In this document: piece after piece, positions 27,658-37,597 of the stretch
Layout of the letters: every line of letters starts with the position of its first letter
Position numbering within the stretch: position 1 is the first letter of the stretch
Origin: Herbaspirillum sp. SJZ107
Lineage (GTDB): Bacteria; Pseudomonadota; Gammaproteobacteria; Burkholderiales; Burkholderiaceae_D
Direction: 5' to 3'
Assembly: GCF_006715485.1 (NCBI RefSeq)
Contig: NZ_VFNH01000005.1
Location: 186,001 to 250,000, forward strand
Length of the DNA: 64,000 bases
Notes under the pieces: generated by a model
Seen by the model: only the letters and a program-made list of their open reading frames with translations
Database searches by the model: none
Told to the model about the DNA's origin: nothing
Translations under genes and position numbers: made by a program

Positions 27658-28745
27658 CTTGCCTTGGTTCCTCGACCTGCCAATTTCTCTAATACGTTCG
27701 CGATCGCCTCGTTGGCATCGCGCTTGCCCACCGCCTGCGCCGCCTCGGCCATCGCCAGGCAATCGTCGCGGGTGGTGGTTTGCAGCAGCTGCGCCAAGCG
27801 CTGCGGATTCAGTTCGCCCTGCGGCAGGTGCAGGGCCGCTTTCTGCTTGTCCATCCAGATCGCGTTGTCGCGCTGGTGGCTGGTGGTGCTGGCGACGAAC
27901 GGCACCAGCACGCTGGCGACGCCGGCCGCGGTCAGCTCGGACACCGTGATCGCGCCGGCACGGCAGATCACCAGGTCGGCGTTCGCGTACTCCGCCGCCA
28001 TGTCGTCGATGAAGTCGACCACGTTCGCCTGCACACCGGCCTGGGCATAGGCCGCGCGCAGGGCGTCGATGTTCTTCTTGCCCGACTGGTGGGTCACGCT
28101 TGGCCTCTGGCCTTCCGGAATCAGGGCCAGCGCTGCCGGCACCGCATCGTTCAGCACTTTCGCGCCCAGGCTGCCGCCCACCACCAGGATGTTGAGTACG
28201 CCGCTGCGGCTGGCGAAACGGTGGCCCGGGGCCGGCATCGCCAGGATCTCCTTGCGCACCGGGTTGCCGGTGACGACGGCTTTATCGGCAGCTTTGCCGA
28301 AATCCGCAGGGAAGCCGAACAGCACGAGCTGCGCGATCGGCGTCAGGGTCTTGTTCGACAGCAGCAGCGCGGCATCCGCATTCACCAGCGCCAGCGGCAC
28401 GCCGCGCGAGCGCGCCATCATCCCGCCCGGCACGGTCACGTAGCCGCCCATGCCCAGCACCACGTCCGGCTTGCGCTCGCCGATGATGCGGCGGCAGGCG
28501 GCAAAGGCGCCCACCATCTTGAAGGCGCCGGTGACGGTGTGGCCCAGGCCCTTGCCGCGCAGGCCGGCGAAGTCGATGCTGTCCATCGCGATGCCGTGCT
28601 TCGGCACGATCTCGCGTTCCATGCCGTGGGCGGTGCCCAGCCAGCTGACTTCCCAGCCGCGTTCGCGCATCGACTGGGCGATGGCGATGCCCGGGAAGAT
28701 ATGGCCGCCGGTGCCGGCCGCCATGATCATCAAACGCTTGGTCAT
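27654..28745 (-). CDS. murG: Lipid II synthase MurG (UDP-GlcNAc transferase)
   Basis: 363 residues. MurG adds GlcNAc to lipid I on the inner face of the membrane. It shows the N-terminal GTGGHIFPGIAIA loop, WLGTAHGMEREIVPKHG, GMGGYVTVPGG, NPVRKEI, the second glycine-rich loop VVGGSLGAKVLND and the donor-site RAGAITVSELTAAG...PFVASTTSHQRDNA. The start ATG overlaps the ftsW stop by one base (TAATG). Confidence 0.97.
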   Translation of the reverse strand: MTKRLMIMAAGTGGHIFPGIAIAQSMRERGWEVSWLGTAHGMEREIVPKHGIAMDSIDFAGLRGKGLGHTVTGAFKMVGAFAACRRIIGERKPDVVLGMGGYVTVPGGMMARSRGVPLALVNADAALLLSNKTLTPIAQLVLFGFPADFGKAADKAVVTGNPVRKEILAMPAPGHRFASRSGVLNILVVGGSLGAKVLNDAVPAALALIPEGQRPSVTHQSGKKNIDALRAAYAQAGVQANVVDFIDDMAAEYANADLVICRAGAITVSELTAAGVASVLVPFVASTTSHQRDNAIWMDKQKAALHLPQGELNPQRLAQLLQTTTRDDCLAMAEAAQAVGKRDANEAIANVLEKLAGRGTKAR

Positions 28746-29962
28746 TATTGGCGTCCTCCACGCATGCGCACGCGGTTTTCGTAATCGATGCGCAGCAAAA
28801 TCGCCAGGCCGACGCAGTTGAACAGGATGCCGGAGCCGCCATAGCTCATCAGCGGCAGGGTCAGGCCCTTGGTCGGCAGCAGGCCGAGGTTCACGCCCAT
28901 GTTGATGAACACCTGCACGCCGAGCCAGATGCCGATGCCCTTCGCGGCCAGGCCGGCGAAATGCTGCTCCAGCGCGATCGCCTGGCGGCCGATGTCGAAG
29001 GCGCGCTTCACCAGCCAGTAGAACAGGCCGATCACCGCCAGCACGCCCACCAGGCCGAGTTCTTCGCCGATCACGGCCATGATGAAGTCGGTATGCGCTT
29101 CCGGCAGGTAGTGCAGCTTCTCGACGCTGCCGCCCAGGCCGACGCCGAAGAACTCGCCGCGTCCGAAGGCGATCAGCGAGTGCGTCAGCTGGTATGCCTT
29201 GTCCAGCGCATTGCCCTCTTCCCACGGGTTCATGTAGGCGAACATGCGCGCGCGGCGGAACGGCGACAGCGCGATGATGCTCGAGAACACCAGCACCAGC
29301 ACGGCGCCGATGCCGCCGAACCAGACCATGTTGAAGCCGCCCAGGAACAGGATGCCCATCGAGATGCAGACCACCACGCCGAAGGCGCCGAGGTCGGGCT
29401 CCAGCATCAGCAAGCCGCCGACCAGGCCCATCGCGGCGGCCATCGGCATGAAGCCCTTGGTCAGCTTGTGCATGTACTGCTGCTTGCGCACCGTGAAGTC
29501 GGCCGCGTACAGCACGGCCACGACCTTCATGATCTCGGACGGCTGCATCTGCATGATTTTCAAAGGCAGCCAGCGCCGTGCGCCGTTGACCGACACGCCG
29601 ACGCCGGGCACCAGCACCAGGGCCAGCAGCACCAGCGTGCCGACGAACATCAGCGGCGCGAAGCGCTGCCACACCACTACCGGCACCCGGAACACGAACA
29701 GGCCGGCCACCAGCGAGACCACGATGAACATCGCCTGGCGCACCAGGAAATAACTGTTCTTGCCGCCCAGGTAGGCGAACTTGGGCGAATCCGGCAGCGC
29801 GATCGAGGCCGAATACACCATCACCATCCCGAACAGCATCAGCAGGACGACGACCCAGACCAGCGGCTGGTCGTATTCCATCATGCGCGAGGGCCGCGCA
29901 CGCGTGGCGATGGTCGCATCGTTGGAGGAGCCGCCAAATTTAAAAGGGATCTGGAAGGCCAT
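28745..29962 (-). CDS. ftsW: Lipid II polymerase FtsW (SEDS family)
   Basis: 405 residues with about ten membrane helices. SEDS hallmarks are present: MVYSAS after the first helix, RRWLPLKIMQMQPSEIMKV, LMLEPDLGAFGVV, HTDFIMAVIGEELGLVG with the periplasmic Asp/Glu region, and LPLMSYGGSGILFNCVGLAILL near the end. FtsW polymerises lipid II with FtsI at the septum. Overlaps murD and murG by a single base at each end. Confidence 0.97.
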   Translation of the reverse strand: MAFQIPFKFGGSSNDATIATRARPSRMMEYDQPLVWVVVLLMLFGMVMVYSASIALPDSPKFAYLGGKNSYFLVRQAMFIVVSLVAGLFVFRVPVVVWQRFAPLMFVGTLVLLALVLVPGVGVSVNGARRWLPLKIMQMQPSEIMKVVAVLYAADFTVRKQQYMHKLTKGFMPMAAAMGLVGGLLMLEPDLGAFGVVVCISMGILFLGGFNMVWFGGIGAVLVLVFSSIIALSPFRRARMFAYMNPWEEGNALDKAYQLTHSLIAFGRGEFFGVGLGGSVEKLHYLPEAHTDFIMAVIGEELGLVGVLAVIGLFYWLVKRAFDIGRQAIALEQHFAGLAAKGIGIWLGVQVFINMGVNLGLLPTKGLTLPLMSYGGSGILFNCVGLAILLRIDYENRVRMRGGRQ

Positions 29963-31470
29963 CAGATGTCCTGCCCCTTCTCGAGCGCGATGTCGCGCAC
30001 GGCATCCACGAACACCTGGGCGCGGTGGGCGTAATTGGTGAACATGTCCATGCTGGCGCAGGCCGGCGACAGCAGCACCACGTCGTGGCTACGCGCCAGG
30101 CCGGATGCGCGGCGCACCGCCGCCGGCAAATCGTCGAGGTCGAAGCACGGCACGCCGGTCGGCTCGATCGCCGCCTTGACCGCCGGCGCGTCGCGTCCGA
30201 TGAGGAGAACGGCGCGCACGTAGCGCGAGCACGGGCCGGCGAGCGGCGCGAAGTCCTGGCCCTTGCCGTCGCCGCCGGCGATCAGGAGGATCTGGCGGTC
30301 GGCTTCGCCGAAGGATTTGCCGAGGCCTTCCAGCGCGGCCACGGTGGCGCCGACGTTGGTGCCCTTGCTGTCGTCGTAGTATTCGACGTCGTCGATGCTG
30401 GCGACCAGTTCGACGCGGTGCGGCTCGCCCTGGTATTCGCGCAGGCCGTGCAGCAGCGGCGCCAGCGGCAGGCCGGCGGCGCGGCACAGGGCCAGCGCGG
30501 CCAGCGCGTTGGACGCGTTGTGCAGGCCGCGGATGCGCAGCGCGTCGGCCGGCATCAGGCGGTTGATGACCAGTTCGGCCGGTTCTTCCTGCTCATTCAG
30601 GGAAGGAGAACGGCGACGCTTCTTCTCCGGCTCTTCCGCCGGATTCGCGTTCGCCAGCCACAGTACGCCGCGCTCGTTCAGCAAGCCGAAGCTGCCCGGG
30701 GCATCCGGTTCGCCGGTGCCGAAGGTGTTGACGGCGGCGCCGCTGCCGGCCATGCCCATCACGATCGCGTCGTCGCGGTTCAGCACGCGGACGGTGTCGG
30801 CGCCGAAGATGCGTGCCTTGTCGGCGGCGTAGGCCGCCATGCTGCCGTGCCAGTCGAGGTGGTCCTGGGTGATGTTCAGGACCGTGGCGGCGTCGGCGTT
30901 CAGGCTGAAGGTGGTGTGCAGCTGGAAGCTGGACAGTTCCAGTACCCACGCCTGCGGCAGGTCGTCGCCGTCGATCACTTCGCGCAGCACGTCCAGCGCG
31001 GCCGGGCTGATGTTGCCGGCCACGCGCGTGCTGAAACCGGCGCGGCGGCACAGCAGGCCGGTCATGCTGGTGACGGTGGTCTTGCCGTTGGTGCCGGTGA
31101 TGGCGATGACTTTCGGCGCATAGCCGCGTTCCGCCTTCAGGGCGGCCAGCGCCTGGGCGAACAGTTCGATTTCGCCCCAGACCGGGATGCCGCGGTCGCT
31201 CGCCGCCGGCAGCAGCGCGGCCAGTTCGCGCGACGGTGCCAGGCCCGGGCTGACGGCGACGAAGTCGGCGCCGTCCAGCAGTGCCGGGCCGAAGTCGCCA
31301 GCGACGAATTCCACCTCCGCCACAGCGGCGCGCAAGGCCGGCAGGCGCTGCGGCTCGGCGCGGGTGTCGGCCACGCGCACGCGCGCGCCGCAGCGCGCGA
31401 GCCACTGCGCCATCGCCAGGCCCGATTCGCCGAGTCCCAACACCAGTGCGGTTTTGCCGTCGTAGTTCAT
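29962..31470 (-). CDS. murD: UDP-N-acetylmuramoyl-L-alanine--D-glutamate ligase
   Basis: 502 residues, longer than E. coli MurD (438). Motifs: LVLGLGESGLAMAQWL, ITGTNGKTTVTSM P-loop, VLELSSFQL, NITQDHLDWHGSM, GLHNASNALAALAL, and DDSKGTNVGATVAAL. Part of the extra length is a charged insertion in the central domain around EEPEKKRRRSPSLNEQEEP (about residues 280-298), plus a low-complexity Ala-rich C-terminal lobe. It adds D-Glu to UDP-MurNAc-L-Ala. Confidence 0.96.
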   Translation of the reverse strand: MNYDGKTALVLGLGESGLAMAQWLARCGARVRVADTRAEPQRLPALRAAVAEVEFVAGDFGPALLDGADFVAVSPGLAPSRELAALLPAASDRGIPVWGEIELFAQALAALKAERGYAPKVIAITGTNGKTTVTSMTGLLCRRAGFSTRVAGNISPAALDVLREVIDGDDLPQAWVLELSSFQLHTTFSLNADAATVLNITQDHLDWHGSMAAYAADKARIFGADTVRVLNRDDAIVMGMAGSGAAVNTFGTGEPDAPGSFGLLNERGVLWLANANPAEEPEKKRRRSPSLNEQEEPAELVINRLMPADALRIRGLHNASNALAALALCRAAGLPLAPLLHGLREYQGEPHRVELVASIDDVEYYDDSKGTNVGATVAALEGLGKSFGEADRQILLIAGGDGKGQDFAPLAGPCSRYVRAVLLIGRDAPAVKAAIEPTGVPCFDLDDLPAAVRRASGLARSHDVVLLSPACASMDMFTNYAHRAQVFVDAVRDIALEKGQDI

Positions 31471-31471
31471 A

Positions 31472-32641
31472 TCAGCGCAGTTTGAGAGTGGACAGGCCGA
31501 TCAGTACCAGCACCATGGTGATGATCCAGAAACGCACCACGACCTTGGTTTCCTTCCACCCCTTCTGTTCGAAGTGGTGGTGCAGCGGCGCCATCAGGAA
31601 CACGCGGCGGCCGGTGCCGTAGCGCTTCTTGGTGTATTTGAACCAGCTCACCTGGATGATCACCGACAGCGTCTCGGCCACGAACACGCCACCCATGATA
31701 AACAGGACGATTTCCTGGCGCACGATCACGGCGATGGTGCCGAGCGCGCCGCCCAGCGCCAGCGCGCCGACGTCGCCCATGAACATCTGGGCCGGGTGCG
31801 CGTTAAACCACAGGAAAGCCAGGCCGGCGCCGGCCATCGCGCCGCAGAAGATCAGCAGTTCGCCGGCACCCGGGATGTGCGGGATGAACAGGTAGCGCGA
31901 ATAGGTCGCGTTACCGGTCAGGTAGGCGAACAGGCCGAGCGCGGCACCGACCATGATGGTGGGCATGATGGCCAGGCCATCCAGGCCGTCGGTGAAGTTG
32001 ACGGCGTTGGACGAACCGACGATCACGCAATAGGTCAGCGCGATGAAGCCCCACACGCCGAGCGGATAGCTGATGGTCTTGAAGAAGGGAACGATCAGGT
32101 CGGACTTGGGCGGCAGCGACATCGAGAAGCCGGACTGCACCCAGGCCAGGAACAGCTGCCAGACTTCCCACGGCGTCTTGGCCGACACCGAGAACGCCAG
32201 GTACAGCGACGAGGCGATACCGATCAGCGACATCCAGAAGTATTTTTCGCCCGAGCGCATGCCTTCCGGGTCTTTGTAGACCACCTTGCGGTAGTCGTCG
32301 ACCCAGCCGATGGCGCCGAAACCGAGCGTGACCACCAGCACCGGCCAGATCAGGCGGTTCGACAGGTCGCACCACAGCAGCGTCGAGAAGCCGATCGCGA
32401 TCAGTACCAGCACGCCGCCCATGGTCGGGGTGCCGTGCTTGGCCAGGTGGGTCTGCGGGCCGTAGGTGCGCACTGCCTGGCCGACCTTCAGCGCGGTCAG
32501 CTTGGCGATCACCGCCGGGCCGCAGCCGAGGCCGATGGCGATCGCGGTAATGGTCGCGAACACCGCCCGGAAGGTGATGTAGTTAAAGATACGCATCGGA
32601 CCGACATAGTCCTGGAAATATTGTGCGAGCCAGAGAAGCAT
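31472..32641 (-). CDS. mraY: Phospho-N-acetylmuramoyl-pentapeptide transferase
   Basis: 389 residues with about ten membrane helices. MraY transfers phospho-MurNAc-pentapeptide to undecaprenyl phosphate (lipid I). Catalytic motifs visible: HLAKHGTPTMGG, the first Asp pair in GWVDDYRKVV, NFTDGLDGLA, FMGDVGALALGG, and MAPLHHHFE with the histidine cluster. It starts 4 bp after the murF stop. Confidence 0.97.
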   Translation of the reverse strand: MLLWLAQYFQDYVGPMRIFNYITFRAVFATITAIAIGLGCGPAVIAKLTALKVGQAVRTYGPQTHLAKHGTPTMGGVLVLIAIGFSTLLWCDLSNRLIWPVLVVTLGFGAIGWVDDYRKVVYKDPEGMRSGEKYFWMSLIGIASSLYLAFSVSAKTPWEVWQLFLAWVQSGFSMSLPPKSDLIVPFFKTISYPLGVWGFIALTYCVIVGSSNAVNFTDGLDGLAIMPTIMVGAALGLFAYLTGNATYSRYLFIPHIPGAGELLIFCGAMAGAGLAFLWFNAHPAQMFMGDVGALALGGALGTIAVIVRQEIVLFIMGGVFVAETLSVIIQVSWFKYTKKRYGTGRRVFLMAPLHHHFEQKGWKETKVVVRFWIITMVLVLIGLSTLKLR

Positions 32642-32645
32642 GGTG

Positions 32646-34016
32646 TTAGTGGGCGTCCTTGCCGAGGTTGTGTGGGGTGATCAGGTGTTGGACCACGCGC
32701 TCCATCTTCATGAAACGCGAGCCCTTCACCAACACAGTTGCGTCGGATTTGCTGCCCAGTTGCTTGTCCAGTGCTGCCAATAAATCGTCGAACTGCTCGT
32801 AGTGTTGCGCTCCCGATCCGGTCATGTGACGCGCAAGGTCACCGGTCGCGAGCACGGTGTCGATGCCGCGCTGCGCGGCATAGGCACCGATTTCTTCATG
32901 AAATTCAGGTCCCTGGGTCCCGACTTCGCCCATGTCGCCCAGCACCAGGATGCGCGGGGATGGCGCTTGCGCCAGCACGTCGATGGCGGCGCGCACGGAG
33001 TCGGGGTTGGCATTGTAGCTGTCGTCGATCACGACCGCGCCGTTGGCCGCCTGCTTGCGCTGCAGGCGGCCGTTGACCGGCGCAAAGGCTTCCAGGCCGC
33101 GCACGATGGCCTCGACCGGGATGCCGGCGGCCAGCGCGCAGGCGCAGGCGGCCAGGGCGTTGCGGACGTTGTGGGTGCCGGCGGCGGCCAGCTTGATCGC
33201 GAAGGCTTGGTCGCCGTGGACGATGGCCAGGTCGCTGCCGAAGCTGTTCGCCGTGTACGTGGCCGACACATCGCAGTCATCGCTCAAGCCGAAAGTGAGC
33301 ACCTGACGGTCCCCAGCCAGCTCGCGCCACAGCGCGGTGTACTCGTCATCGCCCGGGAATACGGCCACGCCATCGGCCGGCAAGGCGGCCAGCACCGAAC
33401 CGTTCTCGCGCGCCACCGCTTCCACCGTGTGCATGAACTCCTGGTGCTCGCGCTGGGCATTGTTCACCAGCGCCACGGTCGGCGCGGCGATCGCCGCCAG
33501 GCGCGCGATTTCGCCCGGATGGTTCATGCCCAGTTCGACCACCGCGGCGTGGTGCATGCCGGTCAGGCGCATCACGGTCAGCGGCACGCCGATCTCGTTG
33601 TTCAGGTTGCCCTGGGTGGCCAGGCGCGCATCGACGCCGAAGGCGGCAGCCAGGATAGCCGCGATCATTTCCTTGACCGTGGTCTTGCCGTTGCTGCCGG
33701 TGACGCCGATGAGCGGGATGTCGAACTGGCGGCGCCATCCGTTGCCGATGCGGCCCAGGGCCACCAGCGTGTCCGGCACCACCAGGGCCGGCAGCGGGAA
33801 ACCGGCCGGCAGTGTTTCCACGACCACCGCAGCCACGCCGCGGCCCGCGACCTGGTCGAGGAAATCGTGGGCGTCGAAGGTCTCGCCGCGCAACGCGACG
33901 AACAGCGCGCCGGGTGCTGCCTGGCGGCTGTCGGTCGAGACGCTGTCGAAGGAAGCGTCGCGGGTCATCTGCGCGCCATCGATCGATGCAGTCAGTTGTG
34001 CGAGCGAGCCGCGCAT
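32646..34016 (-). CDS. murF: UDP-MurNAc-tripeptide--D-alanyl-D-alanine ligase
   Basis: 456 residues. MurF adds the D-Ala-D-Ala dipeptide made by Ddl. Visible are the N-terminal DSRQAAPGALFVALRGETFDAHDF block, the P-loop GVTGSNGKTTVKEMIAAI, LGMNHPGEIARL, HNVRNALAACACALA, DDSYNANPDSVRAAI and LGDMGEVG. Starts one base after murE stops. Confidence 0.96.
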   Translation of the reverse strand: MRGSLAQLTASIDGAQMTRDASFDSVSTDSRQAAPGALFVALRGETFDAHDFLDQVAGRGVAAVVVETLPAGFPLPALVVPDTLVALGRIGNGWRRQFDIPLIGVTGSNGKTTVKEMIAAILAAAFGVDARLATQGNLNNEIGVPLTVMRLTGMHHAAVVELGMNHPGEIARLAAIAAPTVALVNNAQREHQEFMHTVEAVARENGSVLAALPADGVAVFPGDDEYTALWRELAGDRQVLTFGLSDDCDVSATYTANSFGSDLAIVHGDQAFAIKLAAAGTHNVRNALAACACALAAGIPVEAIVRGLEAFAPVNGRLQRKQAANGAVVIDDSYNANPDSVRAAIDVLAQAPSPRILVLGDMGEVGTQGPEFHEEIGAYAAQRGIDTVLATGDLARHMTGSGAQHYEQFDDLLAALDKQLGSKSDATVLVKGSRFMKMERVVQHLITPHNLGKDAH

Positions 34017-34017
34017 A

Positions 34018-35559
34018 TCAATTCGTCCTCATCATCGTGAGCCGCGCGGTGAGGGCCAGCGCGGCATGGTCGGCATCGGAAAACGGATTCTTCCGGCCTT
34101 TGATTTCCTGGTAGGGCTCATGCCCCTTCCCGGCCAGCAGGATCACGTCCGCCTTGGCCGCATGCTTCACCGCCGACAGGATGGCGGCGGCGCGGTCTTC
34201 GATCGCCTGCCACGGCGCGCCCTGCGGGTCCATGCCGGCCTCGACCTGCGCGATGATCGCGCGCGGCTCTTCCGAGCGCGGGTTGTCGCTGGTGACCACC
34301 ACCTGGTCGGCCATCTGGGCGATGCGGCCCATCTGCGGACGCTTGCCCGGATCGCGGTCGCCGCCGCAGCCGAACACGCACCACAAATGGCCGCCGCGTT
34401 CCTGGGCCACCTGGCGCAGCGCGACCAGGGTCTTTTCCAGCGCGTCCGGCGTGTGGGCGTAATCGATCACCACCAGCGGCGCATCCTGGCCGCCGACCTG
34501 CTGCATGCGGCCCGGGGCCGGCACCAGCGTTTCGATGGCGTCGACCGCGGCGCGCAGGCTGACGCCCTTGGCCAGCAGCGTGCCCAGCACCGCCAGCGCA
34601 TTGCTGACGTTGAAGTGGCCGACCAGGCGCGTGCGCGCCAGCGCAGACTCTGCGCCCGACTGCACCTGGAACTCGACCCCGGCCGCGCGGCTGCGCAGGT
34701 TGGCGGCGCGCAGCATCTGCACGCCGTCCAGCGCCGCCAACTCGGCTTCCGCGCGCAGCGTGTAGCCGGTCACCGCCACGGCGGGGAAACCGGTGCGCAG
34801 GTGCCGGACGATACGAACGCCGGCCGGGTCGTCCAGGTTGACAACCGCGGTCTTCAAACCCGGCCACTCGAACAGCTTCAGCTTGGCCGCTTCGTAGCTG
34901 TCCATGTCGCCGTGATAATCGAGGTGGTCGCGCGTCAGGTTGGTGAATACGGCGACGTCGAAGTGCATGCCGGCGGTACGGTTCTCGACCAGGCCGATCG
35001 ACGACACCTCGATTGCCAGCGCGCCGGCGCCGGCCTGCTTCAGCTTGGCCAGCTCGCCGGCCAGCAGCACCGCGTCCGGCGTGGTGTAGCCAGTGACGTC
35101 GAATTCCGGCTCGGCGCGGCCCTGCTTGTCCTGTTTTACCAGGCCCACGCCCAGGGTGCCGATCACGGCCGCCGTTTCATTCAGGCTGGCCAGCGCCTGC
35201 GCGGTCCACAGCGCGCACGAGGTCTTGCCGTTGGTGCCGGTGACGCCGACCGTGAACATGGCGGCGTCGGGCTGGCCGTAATACGCATGCGCGATCGGGC
35301 CGGCGCCGGCTTTCAGGTCGGCCACCGCCAGGTGCGGCAGCGTCAAGTCGGCCGGCCAGGCGAAATCGCGTTCTTCGTATACCACCGCCGCCGCGCCGTT
35401 CTCGATGGCGGAGGCGATGAACTTGCGGCCGTCGGCCGCTTCGCCCGGATAGGCGAAGAACACGTCGCCGCGGCGCACCCGGCGCGAATCGGAAGTGAGG
35501 CGGGCGCCGGGCGCGGCGGCGCGCATCCAGTCGCAGATGGCGTTCAGGTCATGGGCCAT
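34018..35559 (-). CDS. murE: UDP-MurNAc-L-Ala-D-Glu--meso-diaminopimelate ligase
   Basis: 513 residues from ATG 35559, which overlaps the ftsI stop by one base (TGATG). The TTG just before it lies inside the ftsI stop overlap and is less likely. Motifs: DSRRVRRGDVFFAYPGEAADGRKFI, P-loop GVTGTNGKTSCALW, FTNLTRDHLDYHGDM, FNVSNALAVLG, DYAHTPDALEKTL and the m-DAP-selective SDNPRSEEP (DNPR motif), so it should use meso-diaminopimelate. Confidence 0.97.
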   Translation of the reverse strand: MAHDLNAICDWMRAAAPGARLTSDSRRVRRGDVFFAYPGEAADGRKFIASAIENGAAAVVYEERDFAWPADLTLPHLAVADLKAGAGPIAHAYYGQPDAAMFTVGVTGTNGKTSCALWTAQALASLNETAAVIGTLGVGLVKQDKQGRAEPEFDVTGYTTPDAVLLAGELAKLKQAGAGALAIEVSSIGLVENRTAGMHFDVAVFTNLTRDHLDYHGDMDSYEAAKLKLFEWPGLKTAVVNLDDPAGVRIVRHLRTGFPAVAVTGYTLRAEAELAALDGVQMLRAANLRSRAAGVEFQVQSGAESALARTRLVGHFNVSNALAVLGTLLAKGVSLRAAVDAIETLVPAPGRMQQVGGQDAPLVVIDYAHTPDALEKTLVALRQVAQERGGHLWCVFGCGGDRDPGKRPQMGRIAQMADQVVVTSDNPRSEEPRAIIAQVEAGMDPQGAPWQAIEDRAAAILSAVKHAAKADVILLAGKGHEPYQEIKGRKNPFSDADHAALALTARLTMMRTN

Positions 35560-37328
35560 CAATTACTCTCCTCGAGTGGATGCTCGGGAATGATGATGTC
35601 GGTGACGGTCGAATCCGGCGGTACGTTGGCGGCGCGCAGCGCATTGGCCGCCAGCGCGGCGAAGGTCGGTGCGGCGACGGCGCCGCCGGTGTGGAGCGGA
35701 CCGCTCGCATCGTCGATCATCACCGCGATCACGAAGCGCGGATTCGACATCGGCACCATGCCGGCGAAGTTGCCGACATAGTGGGTCTGCGAGTAGCGGC
35801 CGTCGATGACCTTTTGCGCGGTACCGGTCTTGCCGCCGGCGCGGTAGCCGGCGATCTGGGCCATGGAGGCGGTGCCGCCCGGACCGACCACCGATTCCAC
35901 CATGGTGCGCATCTGCGCCGCGGTCTTCGGCGAAATGATCTGCTGGCCGACCGGCTTTTCCTGCACTTTCTGGAACGACAGCGGGATGATGTCGCCTTCG
36001 CGCGCGAAGATCAGCCAGGCGTGCGCCAGCTGCAGCAGCGACATCGAGATACCCTGGCCGAAGGACATGTTGGCCTTGGCCACGATCGGCCACGATTTGT
36101 ACGGACGCACGCGGCCGGCCGTCGCACCCGGGAAGCCGTAGCGCGGCGCCTGGCCGAAGCCGACCTTGGTGAACATCTCCCACATCTCCTGGGACGACAG
36201 CATCTCCGAGATCTTGGTGGTGCCGATGTTCGACGACTTCTGGATGATGGTGCTGACGTCGATCACGCCGTGCGGGTGGGTGTCGCGGATGATGTGGCCG
36301 CCGGTCGAATAGCGGCCGTTGCCGGTGTCGAACAGCGTGCCCGGCTTGATCAGGCCCTTGTCCAGCGCCAGCGCCACGGTGAAGGGCTTGAGCGTCGAAC
36401 CCGGCTCGAAGGCGTCGGTAATGACGCGGTTGCGCAGCTGCTCGCCGGTCAGGTGGGCACGGTTGTTCGGGTTGTAGGTCGGCCAGTTGGCCAGCGCCAG
36501 CACCTCGCCGGTGTGGACGTCGATCACCACGGCGGCGCCGGCCTTGGCGTGGAACTTCTCGACCGCGTCCTTGACGCTGTTGAAGGCGATGTACTGCAGC
36601 TTGCTGTCGACCGACAGGGTCAGGTCGCGGCCGTCGTGCGGCTCGCGCTGCATGCCGACGTCCTCGACGATGCGGCCCAAACGGTCCTTGATCACGCGGC
36701 GGCTGCCCGGCTGGCCGGCCAGCGCCTTCTGCTGCGCCAGTTCCATCGCTTCCTGGCCCATGTCCTCGACGTTGGTGAAGCCGACCATGTGCGCCATCAC
36801 TTCGCCCTGCGGGTAGAAGCGCTTGTATTCCTTGCGGGTGTCGATGCCGTCGATGTCGAGCTTCTCGATCCTGGCGACGACGTCCATCTCGACCTGGCGT
36901 TTCAGGTAGACGTAGCTGCGGCTGGAGCTGAGCTTTTTCAGCAGCTCGGCTTCGGGCATCTCGAGCAGGCGCGCCAGTTCGCGCAGCTTTTCCGGCGGCG
37001 TGCCCTTGATGTCTTCGGTGAAGGCCGAGACCGACTTCACCGGCAGCGACGACGCCAGCACCAGGCCGTTGCGGTCGAAGATCTTGCCGCGCGTGGCCGG
37101 CAGTTCCTCGGTGCGCATGTAGCGGCTGGCGCCCTTCTTCTGCAGGAACTGGTTGTCCATCGCCTGCACCCACAGGGCGCGGCCGGCCAGCGCGGCGAAG
37201 GCCGCGAACAGCACGAACAGGACGACGCGCGAGCGCCAGTCCGGCAGGCGCACCGCCAGCACCGGGCTCTTGGAAAATGCGACGCCCTTGCCGGCGGCGA
37301 CGCGGGATCCGTTGACGCCGGCTTTCAT
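35559..37328 (-). CDS. ftsI: Septal peptidoglycan transpeptidase FtsI (PBP3)
   Basis: 589 residues. One N-terminal membrane helix (VVLFVLFAAFAALAGRALWVQAM) is followed by the pedestal domain (RGKIFDRNGLVLASSLPVKSV) and the transpeptidase domain. Active-site motifs: Ser311 in GSTLKPF (SxxK), KSSNIGTTKI (SxN) and GGKTGTAQK (KTG). It cross-links septal murein with FtsW. Overlaps ftsL by four bases (ATGA) and murE by one. Confidence 0.97.
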   Translation of the reverse strand: MKAGVNGSRVAAGKGVAFSKSPVLAVRLPDWRSRVVLFVLFAAFAALAGRALWVQAMDNQFLQKKGASRYMRTEELPATRGKIFDRNGLVLASSLPVKSVSAFTEDIKGTPPEKLRELARLLEMPEAELLKKLSSSRSYVYLKRQVEMDVVARIEKLDIDGIDTRKEYKRFYPQGEVMAHMVGFTNVEDMGQEAMELAQQKALAGQPGSRRVIKDRLGRIVEDVGMQREPHDGRDLTLSVDSKLQYIAFNSVKDAVEKFHAKAGAAVVIDVHTGEVLALANWPTYNPNNRAHLTGEQLRNRVITDAFEPGSTLKPFTVALALDKGLIKPGTLFDTGNGRYSTGGHIIRDTHPHGVIDVSTIIQKSSNIGTTKISEMLSSQEMWEMFTKVGFGQAPRYGFPGATAGRVRPYKSWPIVAKANMSFGQGISMSLLQLAHAWLIFAREGDIIPLSFQKVQEKPVGQQIISPKTAAQMRTMVESVVGPGGTASMAQIAGYRAGGKTGTAQKVIDGRYSQTHYVGNFAGMVPMSNPRFVIAVMIDDASGPLHTGGAVAAPTFAALAANALRAANVPPDSTVTDIIIPEHPLEESN

Positions 37329-37597
37329 TTGACGCCTTCCGTCAGGTATTGGGTACGTGCGGGACTCAGGGGAGCCATGTTCAATTCGGTGCGCGCGATC
37401 TGTTCGATGCGCTCGTTCTTGCCGAGGGTGGATTGGTCGAGCTGGAGCTGGGCCCAGTCGATGTCGAGCTGGCGCTGCTGGGACGCCAGCTTCTCGATGT
37501 CGTTGACCAGGTGGTTACGCTGGTAGCGGGCGTTGACGACCGACAGCGCGCAGCCGACCAGCAGCGTGGTCAGCACGACGTTCAGCTTGCCGCTCAT
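37325..37597 (-). CDS. ftsL: Cell division protein FtsL
   Basis: 90 residues. A single N-terminal membrane helix (LNVVLTTLLVGCALSVVNA) precedes a leucine/glutamine-rich coiled coil (HLVNDIEKLASQQRQLDIDW) that pairs with FtsB, then ERIEQIARTELNMAPLSP. Position between rsmH and ftsI with four-base overlaps at both ends confirms the call. Confidence 0.95.
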   Translation of the reverse strand: MSGKLNVVLTTLLVGCALSVVNARYQRNHLVNDIEKLASQQRQLDIDWAQLQLDQSTLGKNERIEQIARTELNMAPLSPARTQYLTEGVK

